Counted from the stretch's first letter, positions 1 through 8,278 are shown. The stretch is DNA of 64,000 nucleotides from Lachnospiraceae bacterium (GCA_029006155.1 JAQXGF010000027.1:62001-126000), one strand, 5' to 3'. Notes: generated by a model not told the origin, from the letters alone. Made by a program: numbers and translations.

Positions 1-1
1 A

Positions 2-1411
2 GTGTATGATGCAAAAGAGCAAGATTGGGAATGGGATGACGAGGAGTATGTTTCTATTATTCCGGAAAAGTGTCGCTGGCAGAACTGGGCGGTTGATGAT
101 CATACAGGAACTGCTTTGACGGGTGATAAACTGTTAAACTTTGTGAATAATACACTGTTTCCTGTATTAAAAGGAAATGATATCAAGGATACTACCGGAA
201 AAATAACCATTCCGGGTGTCAAAGTTGATTCATCAACCCCAATAAAGAAAGCCATCGTGCAAACTACTTTTGCTGATGCGAATCAGTATATGAAAGATGG
301 AGTTTTACTTCGTCAGGTTATCAATATTATAGATGACCTTGACCTCGGAGATTATGAGGAAAGTCATGCTTTTGGCGAGATTTATGAGACTATTTTGAAG
401 GAATTGCAAAGTGCCGGTTCTTCCGGAGAATTTTATACACCTCGTGCAGTGACGGATTTTATGGCAAAGATGATTAATCCTCAGATTGGCGAACAGGTTG
501 CAGATTTTGCCTGTGGCACCGGTGGTTTTCTTACAAGCTGGCTAAAAGAACTTTCTAAAAAAGTAAAGACGACGGAAGATCAGGAAGCTTATGATAATTC
601 CATTTACGGCATTGAGAAAAAGCAGTTTCCTTATATGCTGTGTATCACTAATATGTTACTGCATGGTATGGATGTGCCGAAGATTTACCACGATAACTCT
701 TTATTGAAAGATGTTCTTGATTATACTGTGGATGACCAGTTTGATGTTATTCTGATGAATCCGCCCTACGGTGGTAATGAGAAAACAGAAGTGAAAAATC
801 ACTTTCCGGCAGATCTGGCGAGCAGCGAGACAGCTGATCTGTTTATGTCTGTTATTATGTATCGACTGAAAAAGAACGGTCGTGCAGCGGTTATTTTGCC
901 GGATGGATTTCTGTTCGGCACAGATAATGCCAAAGTTGCTATTAAGAAAAAACTGCTTTCAGAATTTAACCTGCACACTGTAATTCGCATGCCGCACAGC
1001 GTATTTGCCCCGTACACATCCATTACTACCAATATTTTGTTTTTCGACCATACAAAGCCGACAGAAGAAACATGGTTCTATCGTTTGGATATGCCGGAAG
1101 GATATAAGAACTTTTCTAAGACTAAAGCAATGGAACTTAAACATTTTGAGCCAGCTATTGAGTGGTGGAATAACAGAGAAGAAATCAATGTAGATGGCTT
1201 TGACAAGGCAAAGAAATATACGGCAGAAGAGATCATTGCGAGAAATTATAATATCGACCTTTGCGGATACCCTCACGAGGAAGAAGAGATTCTGCCACCC
1301 AAGGAACTGATTCAACAGTATCAGGAAAAGAGAGCAAGCCTGAATGCAGATATAGATCGTATTTTGGCTCAGATTACGGAAATATTGGGAATTGATTTGG
1401 AGGAAGAATAA
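2..1411 (+). CDS. hsdM: Type I restriction-modification methyltransferase subunit HsdM (5' end outside window)
   Basis: HsdM methylates adenine in the host copy of the site chosen by HsdS and is required for both modification and restriction complexes. The SAM-binding motif FACGTGG lies near residues 169-175 and the catalytic NPPYGG motif at 253-258, as in gamma-class N6-adenine methyltransferases. The reading frame is open at the window edge. The first codon in the track is a GTG at base 2, and the helical N-terminal HsdM domain appears shortened, so the true start is probably upstream. The stop overlaps the hsdS start (TAATG), showing translational coupling. No hsdR is visible; it may lie before base 1. 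Confidence in the family is very high. Confidence 0.95.
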   Translation: MYDAKEQDWEWDDEEYVSIIPEKCRWQNWAVDDHTGTALTGDKLLNFVNNTLFPVLKGNDIKDTTGKITIPGVKVDSSTPIKKAIVQTTFADANQYMKDGVLLRQVINIIDDLDLGDYEESHAFGEIYETILKELQSAGSSGEFYTPRAVTDFMAKMINPQIGEQVADFACGTGGFLTSWLKELSKKVKTTEDQEAYDNSIYGIEKKQFPYMLCITNMLLHGMDVPKIYHDNSLLKDVLDYTVDDQFDVILMNPPYGGNEKTEVKNHFPADLASSETADLFMSVIMYRLKKNGRAAVILPDGFLFGTDNAKVAIKKKLLSEFNLHTVIRMPHSVFAPYTSITTNILFFDHTKPTEETWFYRLDMPEGYKNFSKTKAMELKHFEPAIEWWNNREEINVDGFDKAKKYTAEEIIARNYNIDLCGYPHEEEEILPPKELIQQYQEKRASLNADIDRILAQITEILGIDLEEE

Positions 1412-2943
1412 TGACTGGACAACAGTTAAAAAATTCAATATTACAGATGGCTGTTCAGGGGAAGCTTGTTCCGCAAGACCCAAATGACGAACCGGCTTCT
1501 GTATTACTTGAGAGAATAAGAAAAGAAAAAGAACAGCTTATCAAAGATGGGAAAATTAAGAAGGAAAAGAACCCTTCTTATATCTTCCGTGGTGCCGATA
1601 ACCTGCCTTATGAGAAAGTCGGCAAGAATGAGCCTGTGTGCATTGCGGATGAGGTGCCGTTTGAGATTCCGGAGAGTTGGGAGTGGGTGAGAATAGGTAC
1701 TGTTTTTACATTACAGGCTGGTAAAAATATTAAAGCATCTGATATTTTTGAATCAAACTTTGATGGATCATATTTATGTTATGGCGGGAATGGCGTAAGG
1801 GGTTATGTAAAATCATATAATCGCGAAGGTACTTATCCGATTATCGGTCGTCAAGGAGCATTATGTGGAAATATAAAATATGCAAAAGGGAAATTCTATG
1901 CTACAGAACATGCTGTTTGTGTCGAAACCTTTGCCAAAACTAATGTTAAGTGGGCATGTGCTTTTTTAGAAGCGCTTAACCTAAATCAGTATGCAACTGC
2001 AACTGCACAGCCAGGATTAGCGGTCGCAAATATAAACACAATTTTAATTCCACTCCCACCTAAGAATGAACAACAACGTATCGTTGATATACTGATTACA
2101 TTGCAGCCATTTATTAAAACATACACGAAAAAAGAAGGAGAATTGCAGTCCTTAAATCAACAATTTTCTAATTTGCTAAAGAAATCTATCTTGCAAAACG
2201 CTGTCCAAGGAAAACTTGTTCCACAAAACCCATCAGATGAACCAGCTTCAGTCCTTCTGGAGCACATCCGTGCAGAGAAAGAGCGACTGATTCAAGAAGG
2301 AAAAATCAAGCGTGATAAGCATGAATCTGTTATTTATAGACGGGATAATTCTTATTATGAGAGGCTGGACGGAATTGAGCGTTGTATTGACGATGAAATA
2401 CCGTTTGAAATACCAGAGAATTGGGAGTGGGTTCGCTTATATAACATTGCATCATTTCAAAATGGTGACCGTAGCAAAAATTATCCTAATAGAAACGAAT
2501 ATGTTTCAAATGGTGTTGCATGGATAAATACCGGTCACATTACTTCAGACGGTTTTTTAAATGTCAACACGATGAATTATATCACCGAAGAAAAATATAA
2601 TTCATTGTCTAATGGTCATATACAGAAAGGCGATTTAGTTTACTGTTTAAGGGGGGCAACATTTGGAAAGGTGGCAAGAATAGAGCCATTCTCTAAAGGT
2701 GCTATTGCATCATCTCTAATGATTATTCGTCCATTTGATGTTGGCTTACGCGATTATATTTATTGGTACTTGCGTTCGCCGGTTGCCTATATTGAACTTC
2801 GTAAATATAGTAATGGTTCTGCTCAGCCAAATCTTGCGGCTAAAGATGTAGGAAAGTATCTTGTGCCTATACCTCCACTGGATGAGCAAATACGAATTGT
2901 AAATGAATCTGTCTATTTGCTGGAAATTATTAAAAATATATAA
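1411..2943 (+). CDS. hsdS: Type I restriction-modification specificity subunit HsdS (expressed copy)
   Basis: HsdS gives the sequence specificity of the HsdM/HsdR complex. The 510-residue protein has the usual two half-repeats. A conserved segment at the N-terminus (QLKNSILQMAVQGKLVPQ) recurs near residue 255 (LKKSILQNAVQGKLVPQ), and each is followed by FEIP(E)xWEWV and a variable target recognition domain (about 85-250 and 330-500). The ATG overlaps the hsdM stop. Both conserved joints carry DNA repeats matched in inverted orientation inside the silent copy at 3843-5183, so this gene is the expression site of an inversion system. The AT-rich recognition domains differ in composition from the core genes, as is usual for exchanged TRDs. 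Confidence 0.95.
   Translation: MTGQQLKNSILQMAVQGKLVPQDPNDEPASVLLERIRKEKEQLIKDGKIKKEKNPSYIFRGADNLPYEKVGKNEPVCIADEVPFEIPESWEWVRIGTVFTLQAGKNIKASDIFESNFDGSYLCYGGNGVRGYVKSYNREGTYPIIGRQGALCGNIKYAKGKFYATEHAVCVETFAKTNVKWACAFLEALNLNQYATATAQPGLAVANINTILIPLPPKNEQQRIVDILITLQPFIKTYTKKEGELQSLNQQFSNLLKKSILQNAVQGKLVPQNPSDEPASVLLEHIRAEKERLIQEGKIKRDKHESVIYRRDNSYYERLDGIERCIDDEIPFEIPENWEWVRLYNIASFQNGDRSKNYPNRNEYVSNGVAWINTGHITSDGFLNVNTMNYITEEKYNSLSNGHIQKGDLVYCLRGATFGKVARIEPFSKGAIASSLMIIRPFDVGLRDYIYWYLRSPVAYIELRKYSNGSAQPNLAAKDVGKYLVPIPPLDEQIRIVNESVYLLEIIKNI
1594..1688 (+). repeat. Inverted repeat A, left copy (first joint of hsdS)
   Basis: This 95-bp segment of hsdS just before target recognition domain 1 pairs in inverted orientation with 5149-5243. 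By eye there are 5 mismatches. The outer 27 bp (GCCGATAACCTGCCTTATGA...) and the inner 35 bp (GTGCCGTTTGAGATTCCGGA...) are identical. Inversion across this pair would exchange everything downstream of the hsdS N-terminus for the silent copy. Confidence 0.9.
2338..2389 (+). repeat. Inverted repeat B, left copy (central joint of hsdS)
   Basis: A 52-bp stretch (AGACGGGATAATTCTTATTA...) is perfectly matched in inverted orientation at 4403-4454, with weaker similarity extending upstream across the central conserved region. It sits just before target recognition domain 2, so inversion here would swap only the second recognition domain. Confidence 0.92.
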
Positions 2944-2947
2944 AAAA

Positions 2948-2989
2948 GATAAGGCATACACATCAAAAACTCGATATGTATGCCTTATC
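2948..2989. terminator. Hairpin between hsdS and recombinase, probably bidirectional terminator
   Basis: A 13-bp perfect stem (GATAAGGCATACA with TGTATGCCTTATC) separates the convergent ends of hsdS and the recombinase gene. The U-tract is poor on both sides, so termination is inferred from position and stem strength. Confidence 0.55.
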
Positions 2990-2991
2990 CA

Positions 2992-3801
2992 TTACCAGTT
3001 TATGATCATATCTACGATTTCGCGCTGTTCAGTAGATGTTTTACGAAGATAAATACGGGTAGTTTCAATGCTTTCGTGACCCATAAGATAAGCAAGAAAC
3101 GCTATATCATTGCAGCGTTCCAAGAAACTTTTTGCAAATCTGTGCCGGAATGAATGTGGATATACGACCGCAGGATTGATATTATATCTTACTGCTAATT
3201 TTTTCAGTTGTCCAGAAATGCCACGAGTAGTAATACGCTCGCCATACTTGTTCAAAAAAATGAAGCCGCTTTCTTGTTGCTTTTTAGCCAACCAAGAAAG
3301 AGCTTCTCTTTGCAATTCTTTAGGAATATAAATTCTACGCAGCTTTCCACCTTTGGAGTATAAGTCAAGATGTCCTAATTTAACATGTTCAGCCTTGATC
3401 TGAATTAACTCGCTAACTCTGGCTCCCGTTGCGGCAAGGAAACGAATTACGAAATACCAAAACATTTCATCATCCTTTTTAAGACAAGATTTAAAGTATT
3501 CATAATCCGCTTCACTAATCACATTTTCCAGATAGCTTTTCTGCTGTACCCGAACAAATGGTAATTTCAATTTTTCTTTTCCAATGGATTCTAGATAACA
3601 GTTCAGTGCTCGCAGTCTGAGATTTACGGTTTTGGGCTTATAATTTTCTATAAGCCATACCTTGTATTCTCGTAACTTTTTCTGTGTGACATCATCGTAT
3701 TGTTGTCCGTATTGCTTAATGGCAAACATATACGATGAGATCGTGTTTTCCGAGAGATTGCTTTCTCTCAAGTGTCTTTCAAATTTTTCATTTTCTATCA
3801 T
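2992..3801 (-). CDS. Tyrosine recombinase, probable hsdS invertase
   Basis: This is a 269-residue XerC/D-like site-specific recombinase. An N-terminal SAM-like core-binding domain spans about residues 1-85. The catalytic domain holds R128 (GARVSEL), H216 and R219 (HSFRHRF), H242 (LMGHES) and the nucleophile Y251 (TRIYLRK), so all expected catalytic residues are present. It lies between two oppositely oriented hsdS copies and inside the segment bounded by both inverted repeat pairs, as do the recombinases of known phase-variable type I loci (for example pneumococcal CreX/PsrA). The role as hsdS invertase is inferred from this position. Its AGGAGGT ribosome site and ATG lie within a perfect hairpin (3797-3827). 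Transposition or phage integration seem unlikely because no other mobile genes are present. Confidence 0.93.
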   Translation of the reverse strand: MIENEKFERHLRESNLSENTISSYMFAIKQYGQQYDDVTQKKLREYKVWLIENYKPKTVNLRLRALNCYLESIGKEKLKLPFVRVQQKSYLENVISEADYEYFKSCLKKDDEMFWYFVIRFLAATGARVSELIQIKAEHVKLGHLDLYSKGGKLRRIYIPKELQREALSWLAKKQQESGFIFLNKYGERITTRGISGQLKKLAVRYNINPAVVYPHSFRHRFAKSFLERCNDIAFLAYLMGHESIETTRIYLRKTSTEQREIVDMIINW

Positions 3802-3827
3802 GGTGAAAGACCTCCTTTCACCATGAT
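3797..3827 (-). promoter_or_regulatory. Hairpin enclosing the ribosome site and start codon of the recombinase
   Basis: A perfect 13-bp inverted repeat (ATCATGGTGAAAG / CTTTCACCATGAT) has a 5-nt loop, ACCTC on the plus strand and GAGGU in the mRNA. The start codon is in the 3' arm and most of the Shine-Dalgarno sequence in the loop and 5' arm. When folded it should limit translation. A recombinase binding site is a second possibility. Confidence 0.7.
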
Positions 3828-3842
3828 TCTATCTAAAAATAA

Positions 3843-5183
3843 TTATAATGTCATAACTTTGGGTAGAGATTCCCCTATCTTAAAAACAATGCGATATTGT
3901 TCTTTGAGTGGTGGAAACGGAATCAAAAGACTTTTTATTGCGTCCTGTGAAATATTTTTCATTGATTCAGATGTTCCGCTTGCAGCTGCACTTAACTGAG
4001 TTCTTACAAATGGAGATCTCATTATATATAATATATACCATTTGTTCACACTGTTAAAAAAACTAAGTCGAAGCACCTTATCTGAAAGCATCAATTTTTT
4101 AGAAATTTTTTCGACAATAACACATCCGCCAACTAAGGTCACTGTATTTGCGCGGCAAATAAGAAAATCACCTGGCTGAATTGCATAATCTCTTATCCAT
4201 TGACTTGTTGAATAACAGGTTTTACTTTCTTCTTGATTGAAACTTCTCCCAGTAACAGCACTTATTTTTATAATGCCACATTCATTTTGTTCTGGGGGAC
4301 GTTCATCACATTTAAAACTTTTGCCTGCATCAATAGAATGAATAAGGTTTCCTAATCTACACCAACACCAAGTTTCCGGAATCTCAAACTGTATTTCATG
4401 ACCAATACAACGCTCAATTCCGTCCAGCCTCTCATAATAAGAATTATCCCGTCTGAAAATAACAGATTCGTGCTTGTCTCTCTTGATTTTACCTTCTTGA
4501 ATCAGCCGTTCTTTTTCCACACGGATGCATTCCAGAAGGACAGATGCCGGTTCATCTGACGGATCTTGCGGAACAAGTTTACCCTGAATAGCTTCTTGTA
4601 AAATGGATTTTTTAAGCATCTCTGGAAACTTAACATTCAAATCATTCAGATATTGTTCTGTTTGTTTATATTTGTCTAAGAAAGGAACAATCTCTTTTAT
4701 TTTGGTAACAATCTTGCGTTGTTCTTGTAACGGAGGCAGTGGAAAAAGTAAAGAATGTAAGGCATTTGAAGAAAGTCCTTGAATACCAATTCCTTTACCA
4801 CCAATCCAACCTGCGTGTTTATAAAGGAAAAAGATATAGTAATGGTATTCTACACATACCTCGGAATAGGGACGTAATCTATGAATGTGATTTTGTATCC
4901 TAATATCTGCGTCATATGACCATATTGCAGCTCGTCCAATATCACCGCCTTCACAAACAAGTAAATCTCCCTTAGTAGCAGTACATTTTTGAATTTCTGC
5001 TTCAGAAAAATACATTTCTCTAAGATTATCAATTTCAAATCTATTCCAGTAAAGATTAGATGTTGTAATATACGTGAGTAATTCACCAGAACGATTAGAA
5101 GAATTTAAAGCTTTACCTGTATTGTGCTGAAAAAGTTCTCCTAACCGTACCCACTCCCAACTCTCCGGAATCTCAAACGGCAC
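3843..5183 (-). CDS. hsdS: Silent HsdS cassette, promoterless second copy
   Basis: This copy encodes two further target recognition domains with the same central repeat (LKKSILQEAIQGKLVPQ) and joint motifs (FEIPESWEWV, FEIPETWCWC) as the expressed hsdS, but lacks the N-terminal start region. The frame is open upstream to about 5263, with A-D-N-L-P-Y-E-K-V matching expressed HsdS, and is then closed by a TAA. The track's start is an internal GTG. No promoter or ribosome site is evident. It should serve as a donor of alternative recognition domains through repeats A and B. Annotation as a truncated pseudogene is possible, but both recognition domains look intact. Confidence 0.88.
   Translation of the reverse strand: MPFEIPESWEWVRLGELFQHNTGKALNSSNRSGELLTYITTSNLYWNRFEIDNLREMYFSEAEIQKCTATKGDLLVCEGGDIGRAAIWSYDADIRIQNHIHRLRPYSEVCVEYHYYIFFLYKHAGWIGGKGIGIQGLSSNALHSLLFPLPPLQEQRKIVTKIKEIVPFLDKYKQTEQYLNDLNVKFPEMLKKSILQEAIQGKLVPQDPSDEPASVLLECIRVEKERLIQEGKIKRDKHESVIFRRDNSYYERLDGIERCIGHEIQFEIPETWCWCRLGNLIHSIDAGKSFKCDERPPEQNECGIIKISAVTGRSFNQEESKTCYSTSQWIRDYAIQPGDFLICRANTVTLVGGCVIVEKISKKLMLSDKVLRLSFFNSVNKWYILYIMRSPFVRTQLSAAASGTSESMKNISQDAIKSLLIPFPPLKEQYRIVFKIGESLPKVMTL
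4403..4454 (-). repeat. Inverted repeat B, right copy
   Basis: Perfect 52-bp reverse complement of 2338-2389, placed at the central joint of the silent hsdS copy. Confidence 0.92.
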
Positions 5184-5243
5184 TTCATCGGCAATGCATA
5201 CCGGCTCATTCTTGCTGACTTTCTCATAAGGCAGGTTATCGGC
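5149..5243 (-). repeat. Inverted repeat A, right copy
   Basis: Reverse complement of 1594-1688 with 5 mismatches over 95 bp. Homology to expressed hsdS stops just beyond 5243, which marks the outer edge of the invertible region. Confidence 0.9.
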
Positions 5244-5515
5244 AGTAGCGGTGTATCTTCTTAATTATGGTATACGATACAAATGAAGCATGGCGGCATA
5301 TTAAATAGTTTCGTCAGGAGATGAATGGATTTGCAAGATTGAATGTGGATTGTGCAGATCATCCCTAGATTTTTTGATAGAAATTTTCAGGCATAAAGAA
5401 AAGCCAGTTATTCGAAAATTTCGAATGACTGATGTAGACGGTAAAAATTATAATACAGAGGTTGCATATCTATAAATGCGCAAGTAATAGCCACTGCTGC
5501 TATGGTGAGTTCTAT

Positions 5516-5549
5516 GAAAGATTTTTGCGGTTTACTGCAAAAATCTTTC
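5516..5549. terminator. Perfect hairpin, possible terminator
   Basis: A 13-bp stem (GAAAGATTTTTGC / GCAAAAATCTTTC) with an 8-nt loop in the gene-free region. The function is unproven, since no gene directly precedes it on either strand. Confidence 0.35.
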
Positions 5550-5706
5550 GCAGAGCAGTTGCATCAGGGTAGAAAGCAGGACAGCTGGAATGAGTATGTG
5601 CTCTATGGTGAAATTTAGTCACCGCATCCTGTTCGATTTCAGAAGCGGAAGTTGGATGCATTACTGCTGAAAATATTATGTTTTATATGAAGTATAACGT
5701 TAAAAT

Positions 5707-5760
5707 GTAAAAAAATATTTTACACTTCTATTGATAATTTCTCTGTTTATGCATATAATA
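5707..5760 (+). promoter_or_regulatory. Promoter and candidate operator of the XRE-ImmA-PIN operon
   Basis: TTGATA at 5732-5737 and TATAAT at 5755-5760 are 17 bp apart, close to a consensus sigma-A promoter. Just upstream, TGTAAAA-N5-TTTTACA (5707-5725) is an inverted repeat that could be bound by the XRE protein encoded first in the operon. Confidence 0.75.
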
Positions 5761-5788
5761 GGCGTGAAGAAAGCGAGGGGGGATTGCA

Positions 5789-6157
5789 ATGAAATTTGAT
5801 GAATTATTTGAACAGAGAAGTCTGGTGGCTTCAAAGTTAAAAGCTTGTATTAGAGATATGGGTTATACAAAGGTTTCTTTTGCATCGAAGGCGGGTATTT
5901 CACGCCCGACACTAGATAAACTATTAAATGGAAACATAGACAATAAAAGCTCTTTTGATCGCCATTTGCAGAAAATATTAAAATTGCTTAATATGACGGT
6001 AGATGATTTGATATTGTATCATTCGGCCCCAACAAAGACTGCCACCGCGACCGTGTTTTCACAAAATGCACCAATGGATCATGAGATGAGTGATACGGCT
6101 AAGAAGCAATATAACTTGCTTCTTGATGTGATCGATTTATGTGCAATTTATTATTAA
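5789..6157 (+). CDS. XRE-family helix-turn-helix regulator
   Basis: A 122-residue protein with a single HTH domain at about residues 10-70 (VSFASKAGISRPTLDKLLNGN is the helix-turn-helix core) and a variable tail. It is first in an operon with a metallopeptidase and a PIN-like protein. In comparable XRE-ImmA pairs the peptidase cleaves the repressor to release genes; here that is inference. The ATG follows a GAGGGGGG ribosome site. It may autoregulate through the inverted repeat upstream of its -35 box. Confidence 0.85.
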   Translation: MKFDELFEQRSLVASKLKACIRDMGYTKVSFASKAGISRPTLDKLLNGNIDNKSSFDRHLQKILKLLNMTVDDLILYHSAPTKTATATVFSQNAPMDHEMSDTAKKQYNLLLDVIDLCAIYY

Positions 6158-6228
6158 GTGTGATGATGCGCACAGTTTGGTAAATTTCGGCTTTGTATCG
6201 TCCGGAATGAAATGGAGAAGTGAATTAT

Positions 6229-7011
6229 ATGAGTGAATTAATTACTGCTCAAAATCTGGATCTTGTAATAAAAAAGAATCGTGAGATTAAGGAAGTAGTA
6301 TCAGCACAGGCAATGAAGCTTCAGACAAATCCAGCAATTATGAAAGTGGCATCCGCTCCTCAACTTGCACTGTTAATCCTGCAGGGATTCGGACTGGTTC
6401 AAATGCCTATAGAGGACAGGTTTTGGAGTGGGGCAATATTTGTTAAGGATGGAAAGATTATTCCTGTTGTAAATACTGCCCTCCCAAGAGCAAATCAGTA
6501 TTTTGCAGCATGGCATGAGATATATCATTTGATATTTGATAAAGTATCGTTTGATCATTTCATCGAGGTTGAGAATACGCTGGAAGAGAGAAAAGCAGAG
6601 TGTTTTGCTGCATGTATGCTTTTAAATGGCGTTGACAGATATTTTACGGAACTGCCAGAAATGGATTTTGTTTCGAAGATATTTTATTGTATGTCGACAT
6701 TTCAGGCACCATACAAAGCTGTGTTAGTCTCACTATATGAATATGCCATTCAAAGTGAAAATGAGAAGCTTTGTAGAAGGATAAAAGAAGTGTTTGATCT
6801 TCAATTTGAGGATTTTCCAGACAGATTCAGAAAGTTGGGATTGGATGATAGTTTAGTAAGCCCTTCTTACGTGATCAATACATCCTTTTTACAAGAAAGA
6901 ATAAAGAAAACGAGAGATTTAAATCCCGAACTTTATTATCACAAGGATAATGAAGCGTATTTGATGAACATTATGGCTGAAATAGCTATGATAACGAGGA
7001 GACGTGAATGA
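6229..7011 (+). CDS. ImmA/IrrE-family metallopeptidase
   Basis: A 260-residue protein with the zinc-binding HEXXH motif HEIYH at about residues 96-100 and a downstream EERKAECFAA segment that would supply the third ligand, as in ImmA/IrrE (COG2856) peptidases. I chose the ATG at 6229 over the track's GTG at 6220 because GGAGAAG lies 8 nt before the ATG. In characterised systems such peptidases cleave XRE repressors, and an XRE gene lies just upstream. The C-terminal third (about 170-260) has no obvious domain. The stop overlaps the next start (ATGA). Confidence 0.85.
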   Translation: MSELITAQNLDLVIKKNREIKEVVSAQAMKLQTNPAIMKVASAPQLALLILQGFGLVQMPIEDRFWSGAIFVKDGKIIPVVNTALPRANQYFAAWHEIYHLIFDKVSFDHFIEVENTLEERKAECFAACMLLNGVDRYFTELPEMDFVSKIFYCMSTFQAPYKAVLVSLYEYAIQSENEKLCRRIKEVFDLQFEDFPDRFRKLGLDDSLVSPSYVINTSFLQERIKKTRDLNPELYYHKDNEAYLMNIMAEIAMITRRRE

Positions 7012-7787
7012 TAGAAATAGTCAGAATCACAAAAATAAATGATAAAAGACATATCGCTATTTTGGACACTTCATCAATCTCGTTCATGCAGGGATTGGAT
7101 ATGAAAGGGGTGCAATCGGAGTCTGTACTGAAAGATTATGATTTGATTCTGATTCCAGAATGGGTATTAACGGAAATAAATGATGCTCCAGGAAGAGCCA
7201 ATTATGTGCAAGAGCTGATAAAACAGGGATATCCAATATACTGCATTGAAGAGGGAACATATTCAGATTTGACAAATGGTGAAGAAGGTAACCTTTACCA
7301 GATAGTCCTTGCATCCACACGTCAGTTAGCAAGAATTAGAAGTTATTTGCGTCAGTATGTTGAAAGGACAGACCCACTAGATATGGATGCGTATAAAGAC
7401 TGGATGAAAAAGTTATATGCTGAGTGGCCGATTTCTGAAGAGAGGCTATTAACGGGCAGAATGAGAAAGAAAAATGCCGGTGAAGTATCAATTACGATTT
7501 TAGCTGAGATTGTGTCGTGGTATTATCCTGAAACAAAAGCATTAACTGTATATTCTCAAGATGGTGATGCATATGAATTTCAGAGAAAAGCGGAGGCTGA
7601 TTTAAGGCATGTATTTGCAACGAGAACGCCCGTGCCAGTTTCATACAAGAGCAATGATGCTATATTATGCCAGCTTGCAAGAGATGGGAAGATTAATATA
7701 GATAATTTGAGCGATTATAGAAAAGATGTACGTCGGATTACTTATAGTAAAGAGCAGGATGATCGTTCAATTATATTACAGAATTAG
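7008..7787 (+). CDS. PIN-like domain protein, third gene of the XRE-ImmA set
   Basis: This 259-residue protein begins with a beta strand and acidic residue typical of PIN nucleases (AILDTSSI, about residues 18-25), has a Glu-containing helix (EWVLTEI) and later AGEVSI and YSQDGDAY segments that could supply the remaining acidic metal ligands. Assignment to the PIN fold rests on this pattern and is moderate. Its ATG overlaps the peptidase stop, so the two are co-translated. A toxin or RNA-cleaving effector controlled by the XRE/peptidase pair is the simplest reading, but the function is unknown. Confidence 0.6.
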   Translation: MIEIVRITKINDKRHIAILDTSSISFMQGLDMKGVQSESVLKDYDLILIPEWVLTEINDAPGRANYVQELIKQGYPIYCIEEGTYSDLTNGEEGNLYQIVLASTRQLARIRSYLRQYVERTDPLDMDAYKDWMKKLYAEWPISEERLLTGRMRKKNAGEVSITILAEIVSWYYPETKALTVYSQDGDAYEFQRKAEADLRHVFATRTPVPVSYKSNDAILCQLARDGKINIDNLSDYRKDVRRITYSKEQDDRSIILQN

Positions 7788-7989
7788 TAGATAATGAATT
7801 GTTTACTCAACTTGTCTCTGATAAAACGGTTCATATTATTTTCTAGAGAAAAATGTAAAAACAGTGACCGGAGTATGAATAGAATATGAACATTTTGAAT
7901 TTATTCGGAAACATTCGGTAAAAATGTTGAAAATTGTAGAAATTTATACTATTCTAAAGACAGAATGCACGAAAAAAGGAGGGGAGATC

Positions 7990-8247
7990 ATGGTTGGAAG
8001 AAAGATAACGGTCAGCAATCCTTCCGGACTTCACATCAAACCGGCGGGACAGCTGGTGAAGGCAGCAGAGCGATGCAGCTCCAGAGTAGAGATTATTTAT
8101 GATTACAGCATCATCAATGCACGAAGCCTTTTGAATATTCTGTCCGCGGCGATTCCGCATGGAGCGGAGGTCGAGCTGCGCTGCACCGGCCCGGATGAGA
8201 AGGAAGATCTGGAGACGATGACAGAAGCCATGGGGCATCTTGAGTAG
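7990..8247 (+). CDS. HPr-family phosphocarrier paralogue
   Basis: An 85-residue HPr-fold protein. The phosphorylatable His15 is present (GLHIKPAG) and a serine sits at position 46 (ARSLLNI), where HPr kinase acts in Firmicutes HPr. The arginine normally at 17 (LHARPA) is lysine, and the Ser46 region differs from the common KSIMGVM. It may be a specialised HPr or a Crh-like regulator rather than the main PTS carrier. The ATG at 7990 follows AAAAGGAGGGG; the longer track ORF is not needed. It is the first gene with core-like base composition after the AT-rich island. Confidence 0.85.
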   Translation: MVGRKITVSNPSGLHIKPAGQLVKAAERCSSRVEIIYDYSIINARSLLNILSAAIPHGAEVELRCTGPDEKEDLETMTEAMGHLE

Positions 8248-8278
8248 AACAGAGCCGGACACGTGCCGGAGTCTTATG

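Larger units (their letters stand above)
5264..5788. other. AT-rich stretch without a convincing gene
   Basis: About 500 bp between the silent hsdS copy and the XRE gene. It holds a short open frame without a start (about 5310-5475, containing LDFLIEIFRHKEKPVIRKF), which may be a gene remnant. It also holds a 13-bp perfect hairpin (5516-5549, GAAAGATTTTTGC/GCAAAAATCTTTC) and, at its right end, the promoter and possible operator of the next gene. I recognise no family in it. Confidence 0.6.

Noticed and set aside
959-1483. 174-residue minus-strand ORF over hsdM/hsdS
   Set aside because: It is antisense to the clear HsdM C-terminus and has no recognisable domain.
1411-5183. CRISPR array or transposon explaining the repeats
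   Set aside because: The repeats are coding joints of hsdS in inverted pairs; there are no spacers, transposase or target duplications.
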